The position numbers and the translations under genes are program-made. The notes beneath the pieces are model-generated. The model did not search any database. It saw only the letters and a list, made by a program, of their open reading frames with translations, and was not told where the DNA came from. This document shows positions 38,886 through 48,064 of a DNA stretch of 64,000 nt, piece by piece. Numbering within the stretch: the first letter of the stretch is position 1; the number at the start of each line of letters is the position of its first letter. This stretch comes from Cristatella mucedo (lineage: Eukaryota; Bryozoa; Phylactolaemata; Cristatellidae): positions 195,001-259,000 of the forward strand of contig WPIO01000175.1 in assembly GCA_009760855.2 (NCBI GenBank), given 5' to 3'.

Positions 38886-40797
38886 GACTAGTCGGTCGGT
38901 AGCAGTGCTTGAATCAGGTAATTTATGCCTCTACCGAGTGTGTCATGCCGATAACTAGACATGAAGCAATGACCTTCCAGTTATTTAGTGTGGACTGGCT
39001 AGCTGTTGCAAAGAAGCTTGATTGATTTGAACGGCCAGGCCGGCCAGAGCATGTATCAAGTGCATTATTGTTGTTATTATTATTATTATTAATGTGTTGG
39101 CTTGTTGGCTCCTTCCAAAGATGTTAGAGTTTTTGCCACTCATTGGGGATTTGACTTGATTTCTTGAAGTACCCAACCTGAAGTAGTTAATTTTGTTACG
39201 TATTGACATCGAAGAAGAATGTGCTGTGTAAGGCCATTGGCCTTGATACTTTCACCCGTGGCAATTATGGCTCGATCATGTTCGGATGCCGGCCATTATT
39301 AGCTCTTGCTTTCTAGAGTTTGCTTTCGTTAAGTCCGTTTAACTCGAGCGAGCTGTTGGTCATTGTTAGTGCGCGTTCTTATTTGTACACGTATTATGGT
39401 CTCATGACGTGCTGCATTTACTTTTATAGGTCGTGTCCGTTCTGACGGTGGATTCAGGCTCTAGCGTATCTGCTTGTGTGTCTTTTCCCTTCATCGATGC
39501 AGTTGTTGATATTGGCGTACACAGCACAAAGCTGAGCCCGGTCGACCTTGGCAAAGGATTTGCTAGTCACAGCCTACTGCTAGGCACTAGCTGGCACATG
39601 TGTGATCGGAGGCAGCCGGGCTTATTGTGTTGCAAAGATAGGCCCATAGAGTGTGACGATGGCATCTGTGTAATCCAACTGAAATGATGACTGCTGCTGG
39701 ACATGTATACCTATGCTGGCCCCATGGCCTCCATCGGGCAACCCTATATAAGGCAAAGTGGCTTTGCCATGTCGGCGTCCAAGCAACGATTATATTGCCA
39801 TTACTTGCTGTTGATATGGCATTCCACTGCCTACTGTTTGTATATCCTACCTGTAGCATCTCAGCTGTTGATACCGAGCGGTTACTGCAACTATAAATCT
39901 GCAAAACCCCGTCGTGTTTTTTGCTGGGCCAACTGTAGAATCGCAGGCCAGACGATAATTTTGTTAGGGTGAGGCAGTGACTGCAAGTTACGCTTTCATG
40001 GTCAGTGATTAACGCTGCTGGAGCTGATATTGCTTTGTTTGAATTGATTTGAGGCTTTGAGCAGTAGAGGATTCCATACCTAGAAACTCTCTTTTAGCAT
40101 CCCTGGGGTTTTTGGCGTGCGACATAAAAAGGCTTACTAGTGCTTGCAAGCTGCAGTTAATGTATCGGCTGATGGAATAGTAAATCATTTGTAGTGCCCC
40201 AATAAAACCACTGTTTTCCTAGGTGTAGGATGCTGAAAAAATGCATATAAACAAATTTGTGTTATTGCAAGCACAATTACATAGCTCGTAAAAGGTGTAG
40301 GCACGTAAATATAAGCATGTAAAGGGCGGTTCGCATGGGCAAGCAAATGTGAGAAACAGGTTTATTTTTTCTTTGAAACAGGTTTATTTTTGGTTTGCTT
40401 TAGATCTCAAGCCGGGGGAGGGTGTGATGTCAGTCTGTGGGTGTTTTGGGTGTATTATAACTGAAAGTACAATCTCGAAGGGTATGAGGTGAATTAGTAG
40501 CACAGCTTAGGTAGGGTTTTGAATTGGAAACTTTGAGCTTGATAAGGCAGTGCAGGACACGCTGGAATGGTTTATCGAGCCAATCTTGAGATTGACGGCA
40601 AATGCTATGTATCACTTTCTGTAACTCCTCAAAGCTGTAAGAAATAAGTGGCTATATCGCTTTGGGTTTACTATAGGGCATCCAAAGCCCTGAGTGGCTA
40701 TTGGTGGGCACACGGTGGCCAACAGAAAGGCTTTGCTGTCGACGTTTGCATTCATTATAAAGGTCTTTTTGTGCTGGCAAGAAGATCTACAAGTAAT
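38886..40797. other. Region 3' of YLPM1, no gene recognised
   Basis: Presumed 3' UTR and flank. The first AATAAA is at 40201. Open frames at 39433-39972 have no recognisable motifs. Confidence 0.5.
39053..39091 (+). mobile_element. Minimal LINE tail
   Basis: TATCAAGTGCATTATTG plus ATT repeats only; either an extreme truncation or an orphan tail. Confidence 0.5.
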
Positions 40798-41385
40798 AAC
40801 ATTTGATATAGCGCCCTCAGAGAACTCAAATCTCTTTCTAGACACTGACATTTGCTGCAAAGAAAGCACGATCGAGTGGTTAGTGGCAGCAGCCTTAATA
40901 AACAAGAATAACGCGGCTAGAGGTGGTGTGCACACAAGTTCAGACTGGACAGGTCAACAAAATGTAGGGACTTACTTTGTGGTGGTAGTCCAGTGGCGGT
41001 ATCCAGCGCAGGTGTTTTGTGATGGCGAATGGCTGAAAGTAAGCAGGCTTTGCTGTTAGCTGTAGAGGTCATATAGTCCGAGGTCATTTTGGAGCAGGAG
41101 GTCCTAACTCGGTACTTGGTTTGCTGGAAAAGTGCAGAATGAGCCAAGGTTGAACGAAAGTCCTTTCAGGTTAAGCGACAGTGAAATTGCTGACAGCCAT
41201 TAGGTTGGTCTTATTATTCAGTTTGACATTAGCTGCTAAGTGCGAAAAATGCCATTGCATGCTGAAAAGGAGTTTTAAGTGAGGACAGCCAGTAGTAGTG
41301 CTTGTGTTCATTGCCTGGAAGACATGTGGTCTTAAAACAAAAAGCTCAAAGGTATCGAAAGCCGCCGAGAGCTCCATAAAGAAAC
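40798..41385 (-). mobile_element. Fragmented LINE copies, reverse
   Basis: 40798-40940 is the complement of the 3' tail and UTR. 41200-41385 read on the minus strand starts MELSAAFDTFEL, the RT motif AFDT, and runs into a mutated tail. Deletions have joined distant parts. Confidence 0.65.
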
Positions 41386-41403
41386 TTTAGTTTTAATGTG
41401 TAG

Positions 41404-41478
41404 GTGCTCTCGTACTACTCGTTCGAAAGTGGCCTGGCCGCGGTTTCCGAAAAAACTAAGGGCAAACCAGAGGGCAAG
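41404..41478 (+). other. Possible orphan exon, 75 nt
   Basis: Acceptor-like AATGTGTAG and donor AAG|GTAAGA border 25 open codons, VLSYYSFESGLAAVSEKTKG and KPEGK, phase 0. It does not resemble YLPM1 or the LINE. It could be an alternative YLPM1 3' exon, an exon of an unseen gene, or chance. Confidence 0.25.
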
Positions 41479-42448
41479 GTAAGATGTTAGTTGTCGTGGG
41501 CAGTTGTTGCAAATCTCAAAAGAATTACCACGTACATGATCAAAAGGTCAAGAGCCTGTTATTGCAGTGAGAATGGAGACGCAGACCTGGTTAATCTTAC
41601 TTTCAAGAACTTGGAAACTCATTGCGGAGTTGCTGATTAATAATCTATTCATAGTGCCAACTCCGGAGTATCTATGTCGACGTGAGATGATTCAGCTAAT
41701 ACAGCTTCAAAAGGATGGTTAATCCTGCAGTGAATTTAAAATTACGTGTTGGTATCCTCATGTGCTACACCAAGTAAGTCTGAGTGCACTCAGACTGCAG
41801 AGTTCTCCATAGCTTGCAGAAAGCCTAAGCCGATCTCAGTTAGCAAATGGTAGCCGGCCAGCTGACTTCAAATAGCTCAACCGAGTCAGAACCTGTGTTG
41901 AGTCTGGAGGACGGTCGAGTTGTATGAGGCGGCTGGAAAGGTTTCGTCGGTAATCTGTTGCGAATGGACTCGACCTAGAACCGCCAGAGCAGAAGCTTCT
42001 TCTGCTGTTGCCTAAGAGCACGAGGAGTCTGGACTGGTGCAGCCGCCAACGTATCTACGAAGGAGCGATGTCCTAGCTGGTGGTATCAGAATAAGAATTT
42101 TGTTCTGCATTCGCACGTCAGCTCAAGAGAGAGTTCTCCCATGTCGAGTAACAAATTAGGAGCTTGGTTTTATAATTGTTTAGCTTAGAGACATTTGCCC
42201 AAATCCGAAAACAATCGGTACTAAGTCAATATTTAGTTTGTCAATAACAATCACTCCACTGGATCCGAGCGACTGAACGACTAGCGCCGCTGGGTGCGGT
42301 AAGCATTGATTGGTTGCCGATAATATCTCTGAATGTAAGTCCTCAAAGACAGTGGGTGCTATGCAGGAGAGTTTAATATAACACTTACAGCCCAAGTGAC
42401 TTTCGGTACGCCTTCGGTAGCCAACATAATTCATTTCATGCAACAGAG
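41479..42448. other. No gene recognised
   Basis: Mixed sequence between LINE fragments, with only short open frames. Confidence 0.45.
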
Positions 42449-42493
42449 AGAGTGAGAAACCTACCTACCGCCCAGCCTCCCTTGTACCGTTCC
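42449..42493 (+). mobile_element. LINE copy, 5' piece split by LTR element
   Basis: CCGCCCAGCCTCCCTTGTACC matches the RT start region also seen at 280-305. The rest of this copy continues at 45259. Confidence 0.85.
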
Positions 42494-42733
42494 TGCGGTT
42501 TCATTTAATTGACGACACTGCCCCCGATCGCTGTACGAGTGGGCTGTGACACTCGATGTGGTAAGCAGCCCGGACGTGCTACTAGTGGTTGTTTTGCAAA
42601 GGGGGTCGGAGGGGGGACTCCGAGGGGCGGGGAGAGACGTGCTTCGCCCTGCTCCGTGTGTAGGGAGAATAAACTGGTGGTGGTGCTCGTCGGCTAGCGC
42701 TCTGTGCCGTCCGCGACAATAATTCGGGCTACA
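42494..42733 (+). repeat. 5' LTR
   Basis: 240 bp, starts TGCGGTTTCATTT and ends GGGCTACA, with AATAAA 60 bp from its end. Confidence 0.88.
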
Positions 42734-42749
42734 CGCTACTTCGGCAGTA

Positions 42750-43412
42750 ATGGAGAACGTAAAGTTCAGCCACATCGTCACTCAAGACGACGGCAGCAGA
42801 GACTTTGCGGGCTGGGTTGAAAAGTTTGATCTGATGGCAGAGATTCAAGGTATAGTCGCTGACGACCGCCACAAATTCCTGCCCCTTTTTCTAAGCGGCG
42901 GAGCGTTCGCCGTGTGCCAAAGCATCGATGGACAGGCGAAGAAAGACTATACCATCGTAAAAGAGGCTCTTCTGGCTGCATTTTCGGCCGATACATTTAA
43001 AGCTAATGAGGAGCTCACGACACGGCGGCTCCAATCTGGGGAACCAGTGGACGTATACGCATCGATTCGGGCCCGGCTGGCCGGATTGGTGAGTGCGGCT
43101 GCGAAGGATGACTTGGTAAAATGCGCTTTCGTCACCGGGCTTCCAGAGGACATCCGAAAGCAGCTACGCGCGGCGTGTGCGCTCGACAAGATGGCGATGT
43201 CTGAGGTCGTTGAGAAGGCTCGAGCGCTTATGAGTTGCCAGGAGCCGAGCTACGCGGCCGCTGCTAAGGCACTAGGAGCTAAAAGCTCTCGCCCGACTCC
43301 ACGGAAGCGCTTTTGGTTCTTCTGCAAAAAGGAAGGGCGCATAAGTCGCGACTGCCGTTCGTCCAAAGGCAGCGAAGGCTGTTTTTTGCATGCGGCGACG
43401 ACTCACACCTAG
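42750..43412 (+). CDS. Retrotransposon gag-like protein
   Basis: A 220-residue open frame starting 16 bp after the 5' LTR. The first 150 residues have the helical gag/capsid pattern of Ty3-type elements (WVEKFDLMAE, FLPLFLSGGAFAV, KEALLAAFSADTF, CAFVTGLPEDIRKQL). Residues near 188-201 are at the position of a CCHC zinc knuckle, but the first Cys is Trp and the His is Arg, so metal binding is probably lost. It would form the particle of the retrotransposon. The frame ends shortly after the knuckle; the protease-like region follows in another frame. Confidence 0.8.
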   Translation: MENVKFSHIVTQDDGSRDFAGWVEKFDLMAEIQGIVADDRHKFLPLFLSGGAFAVCQSIDGQAKKDYTIVKEALLAAFSADTFKANEELTTRRLQSGEPVDVYASIRARLAGLVSAAAKDDLVKCAFVTGLPEDIRKQLRAACALDKMAMSEVVEKARALMSCQEPSYAAAAKALGAKSSRPTPRKRFWFFCKKEGRISRDCRSSKGSEGCFLHAATTHT

Positions 43413-43683
43413 CAGCGATATGTCCGGAGCGTGCGCAGCCAAAAAACGAGTAAGGGGAAGCGCATGCTACAGCGCCGGCGCATTCCCCTGCTTGTCAACT
43501 CGACTTCCAACAATAAATGTTCTCAACGATGGTCGCATTATGAAGGCGCTCCTTGGTACTGGCTGCTCTCGGTCGATCGTGACTAAATCTTTGATACTGC
43601 TTGCCACCTCGGCGCAGTCTTATCCGGTTAACGAGCTATTTCCGGCGGCGGCGATGACAGCAATGTTGCTTGAGCATTTTTAA
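43413..43683 (+). pseudogene. Retropepsin-like remnant
   Basis: In the frame open from 43390, TRLPTINVLNDGRIMKALLGTGCSRSIV has the layout of a retroviral-type aspartic protease strand, but the catalytic Asp of DTG is Gly. The part is short, not fused to gag in frame, and closed by TAA at 43681-43683. Non-functional. Confidence 0.6.
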
Positions 43684-44691
43684 GTCGGTGATGACTTCGC
43701 AACTTGGCTGCTTGACTCGGAGCGGCGGCTCGAGCTGTACGGTGTCAATCCGACAATCTGGCACAAATATCTGCCTCTCTTCCTGGAAGGAAGCGCCTTC
43801 GACGTGTTTTCTTACATGCCGAAGGCAATCAAGGATGACTACCGTCTGCTTCGCGAGGCTCTGGTAACAGCGCTGGTTAGTCCTTTAGGTAAAGGGCGAC
43901 TGCTGAGCGCTGAGTTTGCAAATGCTCGTCGGAGAGAGGGCGGCGACAAAAGGGACCAGAAGCAACATCAGCAATCGCCGACGGTGTGCCGGGCGACAAC
44001 GATTTATCAGGATGCCACCGTGTGGAACGCGGTGACAGCGATCCAGGCTGTGACGGTTTGCCAGGCGCACGCGGTGTGCAACGAGGCTACGGCCTGCGAG
44101 GTAGCGGAAGCCGTTGAGGTGACGCTGGCATGCGACGAACCGGTGGGTTACGACTCGGAGCAAGTCGGAGATGCGGAGCAGGTCGGAGGCTCATCGGCGA
44201 CGCAAGTGGGCTGTGACGCAGCACAGGTAGGAGACGAGGCGCAGATCGGATATGCGGTGCGAGCCGAAGACGCGGCGGCGGCGGCGGTGGCGGCGGCGGC
44301 GGCGGCGCCCGAAGACGCGGCGGCGGTGGCGGCGCCCGAAGACGCGGCGGCGGCGCCCAAAGACGCGGCGGCGGCGCCCAAAGACGCGGTGGCGGCGGCG
44401 CCCGAACACGCGGCGGCGGCGGCGTCCGGAGACGCGGCGGCGGCGCCCGGAGACGCGGTGGCAGCGGCGCCCGGAGATGCGGTGGTCGCGGCGCCCGGAG
44501 ACGCGGTGGTGGCTTGCCAAGTGGTGGTGGTGTGGGATGCACCATTGAGCTTCGAGGCTGTGCCGCCCGACGAGGAGCCAGCGGCGGAAAAATATGTGGC
44601 CCCACGACGCACGAACGCAGCTGTCAAACGCAGCCGGCTTGTTTCCACAGGCCGTGCGGTCGCTCGCCTCCTCCGAGCAGCCGTTACTTAG
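43684..44691 (+). pseudogene. Second gag-like segment with Ala-rich repeat region
   Basis: In the same frame as the protease remnant, after one stop. It begins GDDFATWLLDSERRLELYGV, then FLEGSAFDVFSYMPKAIKDDY and LLREALVTAL, which parallels residues 12-75 of the first gag. The first ATG is at 43804. After it come Val/Ala/Cys-rich stretches and about 260 bp of GCG-rich repeats giving APEDAAAA, APKDAAAA and APGDAVAA units (44262-44520). No known function; possibly captured or expanded sequence. Confidence 0.6.
44262..44520 (+). repeat. GCG-rich minisatellite (Ala/Pro/Asp code)
   Basis: Irregular tandem array of units built on GCGGCGCCCGAAGACGCGG. It is open in several frames on both strands, an effect of its composition. 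Confidence 0.9.
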
Positions 44692-45012
44692 CCTCCTAAT
44701 TAAGGGGACAGTTACTGCCCCGGCGGAAGGAGTTGGCATTGAAATAATGGAATCCACCGCCACCTAGCGGACATCAGACCAGTACCGAACGCCAATGAAC
44801 TCCTTGACGAACGCTCCGATGCTGGCCCTGGCAGTATGTCCAGAGCCGACGAGCCCGTCAGAAAGCTACGGCCAAAGTGTGGCCTGAGATCGCCGGCGCG
44901 CTGTGAGGACTATGTGCTCAATGTTTAGCCTTCTCGCTGCTTAAGCAGTGGAGAAGAACAGCTGCTTGCTGCTCTGGCTACGTCGTTAATTGATCTCCAG
45001 ATCAGGCGGGCA

Positions 45013-45258
45013 TGTGGTTTTATTTAATTGATGACACTGCCCCCGATCGCTGTACTAGTGGGCTGTGACACTCGATGTGGTAAGCAGCCCGGACGTGCTA
45101 CTAGTGGCTGTTTTGCTAAGGGGGTCGGGGGAACTCCGGTGGGCGAGAGGGGCGAGGAGGGTCGTGCTCCGCCCCGCTCCGTGTGGAGGAGGAATAAACT
45201 GGTGGTGTTGCTCGTCGGCTAGCGCTCTATGCCGTCCGCGACAATAATCCGGGCCACA
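45013..45258 (+). repeat. 3' LTR
   Basis: 246 bp, starts TGTGGTTTTATTT and ends GGGCCACA. Preceded by a weak purine stretch (AGGCGGGCA) in the polypurine-tract position. Confidence 0.88.
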
Positions 45259-46034
45259 GCTCCTATCAAAGACACTGAAACGAGTCGTGACAGACTAGTT
45301 GAACTCACATATTATAACTAAAACCTTGCTAGTAAGTTTCAGTCTGGTTGTAGAGCTAATTACTCCACAGAGTCAGCATTGCCTACCGGCATGTGCAATC
45401 AGGCGATTACAGCTGGTGCAAAACTCCGCAGCAAGGCTTGTCTGTCTGGAGCGTCAAAGTTGCTATATCACACCACTTCTCGCCGACCTGCACTCGCTAC
45501 CAGTCAAGCAACGGATCGACTTCAAGGTTTTGTCGTTCACTTTTAGGTCACTTCATTCTTTGGCTCCGGCCTATCTCTCAGATATACTCCCCCACCAGGT
45601 CAAGCATAGTACCACCAGCTTTTCGGAATCCAACAGTTTACCAATACCTCCTACAAACCACAAATCCTTCGGAGACCGTGCATTTAGTTCGTATGCTATT
45701 AAAGCCTGGAGCTCACTCCTGACTTGCGTCACGACATCCCCTGACTGGACTAAATTTAAAAAGAAATTAAAAACGCACCTGTTTATGACAGCATTTAGTG
45801 GGTCACCGTGATTCGTCCTGTATGTGCTTACGCGTACTGGCACCGTGCATGCTGCCACTAACCACACTTGCTAACCCTGTGCAGGCCACCCCTAACTATG
45901 TTATTCATGTTGCTTATCAGGCATGATGCCACTCACCATTCGATCGTGTTTGCTTTGCAGCAAATATAAAGCACCTAGAAAGAGATTGAGTTCTCTGAGA
46001 GCGCTTTATCAAGTGTATTGTTATTATTATTAAT
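45259..46034 (+). mobile_element. LINE copy, 3' piece split by LTR element
   Basis: Resumes with TATCAAAGACACTGAAACG exactly where 42493 stopped. An internal deletion joins the RT N-terminal part (to about 45380) to the C-terminal part (ARLVCLERQSCYITPLLADLH). The open frame 45299-45811 ends TAFSGSP, and the 3' tail ends in ATT repeats. Confidence 0.88.
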
Positions 46035-46348
46035 ATATTAGCAGTCAGGCCAGTCGGCACGCAACAGGAATTTTGTCGTTTCGTAAGAATTGCAGTCTCG
46101 GGCTATAAGAGCAAAAGCTTTTTATCGCCAACGGTCTTTATGTGGAGCTAATTTGTTGTCCACAGTGGACGTGACGGCACGTGGAGGCTGAAACTAGTGC
46201 AACAGTGCAGCTCGCTATGAAGAAGCCAAGTCGTTGTGGGTTAGCCTAAGAAATTTACGCTATCTGTTGATCAACAGGCAGCCATCTAAGCTCTTTCAGC
46301 AAAAAAGAGTTACGGTCAAACCTCTGGAATTTTCTAACTGGCTTTGAA

Positions 46349-46457
46349 GCCATATTGTATCATGCTTCCTTTGCTGCAAATTTTAAGTGCCTAGAAAGAG
46401 ATTAAGCTCACTAAGGGCGCTGTAGAAGTATGGCATTATTATTATTACTATTATTAT
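46349..46457 (+). mobile_element. LINE 3' tail
   Basis: TTTGCTGCAAATTTTAAGTGCC to ATTATTATTATTACT; moderately diverged. Confidence 0.75.
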
Positions 46458-47265
46458 ACACCAGCTGCAGTGGCCCAATGGCTTTTTACGGTAGCCTAGC
46501 GAAAATGGAGTTGCAATAAAGTCTAGCCAAGACAGAACCTGGAAGCTAGTTAAAAAAAACTTTACAAGCCTCCTTGGAAGGCAATATGATTTTAGAGAGG
46601 GGTCGGACGTAAAGGTTCGCCGTGGATGCATTCTTCTTAATTTATCCCGTTTAGCAGTTGTGTCCTGCCGCCGTCGAGAAGTACCCAGCAGTAGACGGTG
46701 GTCGAGCTTGGGCGAGAAGCTTGCACATTCTTTTGCTGCTAAGCTGTTACTGCTGGCCAGTCGATACCCGGTACATGCTAGGCCAAATAGAATCTTCCAA
46801 AATTTGGGCAGCTGTCGAAGACGACCTTACGAGCACATGGCGATGGTTGCACCGCAGCATCACCTATTAAGGGAGCAGCCTTCGAGTCCAGTCACACGCT
46901 TTGGGTGGCCTTCGAGTAGCAGTTCGGTTCTATCGTCTGTTAGTGTAAGGAAATCTGCCGACTTCCAGGATCCAACGTCTGCGAGGCGAGCACTCAGTTT
47001 TTCAGTCGCTGCAGCCAATTTCGACGGTTTAAATTATAAACATAGCTGATTATCATCAGCATAACAGTGATAGCCTATTCCATGGGTCCGAAACATTTTC
47101 CCAAGAGGCTCAGGATGATTAAAGGAGAGCAAAAAAGTGGATAAAACCTGACCCCCGTACGACACGGATTGAACACGACCTAGTCAGGTATGATTATAAC
47201 TATACGCAGGCTAGGATGTGCGGTGGCGAGAGGTCACTGGGGATCTTGGGTAAGGGAAGTTGGCC
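46458..47265. other. No gene recognised
   Basis: Overlapping short open frames at 46658-47049 without motifs. Confidence 0.45.
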
Positions 47266-47269
47266 GACT

Positions 47270-48064
47270 AAGTCGTGGTGTTACATAAAATTGGTAAAAT
47301 TCGTGCTTGTTTAGATAAGGATACCACGTCTAAGTTGGTTCATGCATTCGTGACATCCCGTCTCAACTTCTGCAACTCACTGCTCGCTGGCCTACCGGCA
47401 TGTGCGATCAGGCGATTGCAGCTGGTGCAAAAATCCGCAGCTAGGCTTGTCTGTCGTGAGCGTTGCAGTTGTCACATCACACCACTTCTCGCCGACCTGC
47501 ACTGGCCACCAGTCAAGCAACGGATTGACTTCAAAGTTTTGTCGCTCACTTTTAGGTCACTTCATTCTTTGGCTCCAGCCTATCTCTCAGATCTACTTCC
47601 CCACCAGGCCAAGCATTGTACCACTCGCTTTTCGGAATCCAACAGTCTGCAAATACCTCGTACAAACCTCCAATCCTGGATTTGGAGAATTTGAGACCGT
47701 GCGTTTAGTTCGTATGCTCCCAAAGCTGGGAACTCCCTCCCGACTTGCGTCAGAACATCCCCTGACTTGACCACATTAAAAAAGAACTTAAAAACACACA
47801 TATTTAGGACAACATTTAGTCGGTCCCTGTGATTCGTCCTTCATGTGCTTATGCTCGCTGACACTGTGCATACTGCCACTAATCACATTTGCATGCTGAC
47901 CCTGTGCATGTCACCCCTAAACATGCTATTCATTTCGTTTATCGAGCATGATACCACTCACCATTCGATTGCATTTCATTTTTCAGCAAATGTAAAGCGC
48001 CTAGAAAGAGTCTGAGTTCTCTGAGGGCGCTTTATCAAGTGCATAATTCTTATTATTATTATTG
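47270..48064 (+). mobile_element. CR1/L2-like LINE, 5'-truncated
   Basis: Frame from 47275 covers HKIGKIRACLDKDTTSK, FCNSLLAGLPACAIRRLQL, ARLVCRERCSCHITPLLADLHW, FKVLSLTFRSLHSLAPAYLSDLL. A 12-bp duplication near 47670-47690 shifts the frame. 3' UTR and tail to ATT repeats at 48064. One of the best preserved coding parts here. Confidence 0.9.

Larger units (their letters stand above)
42494..45258 (+). mobile_element. Non-autonomous LTR retrotransposon
   Basis: Two direct repeats of 240 and 246 bp (42494-42733 and 45013-45258) start TG and end CA and agree at roughly nine positions in ten. Both carry AATAAA (42668, 45193). The element is flanked by GTTCC and GCTCC, a 5-bp target duplication with one change, inside a LINE. 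The interior has gag- and protease-like remains but no reverse transcriptase, RNase H or integrase, so it depended on another element. Only 16 bp separate the 5' LTR from the first ATG and no primer-binding site is evident. Ty3/gypsy-like by gag type (inference). Confidence 0.88.

Noticed and set aside
44087-44763. Minus-strand frames over the Ala-rich repeat
   Set aside because: Proline/arginine repeats caused by the GCG array; no start context or homologue.
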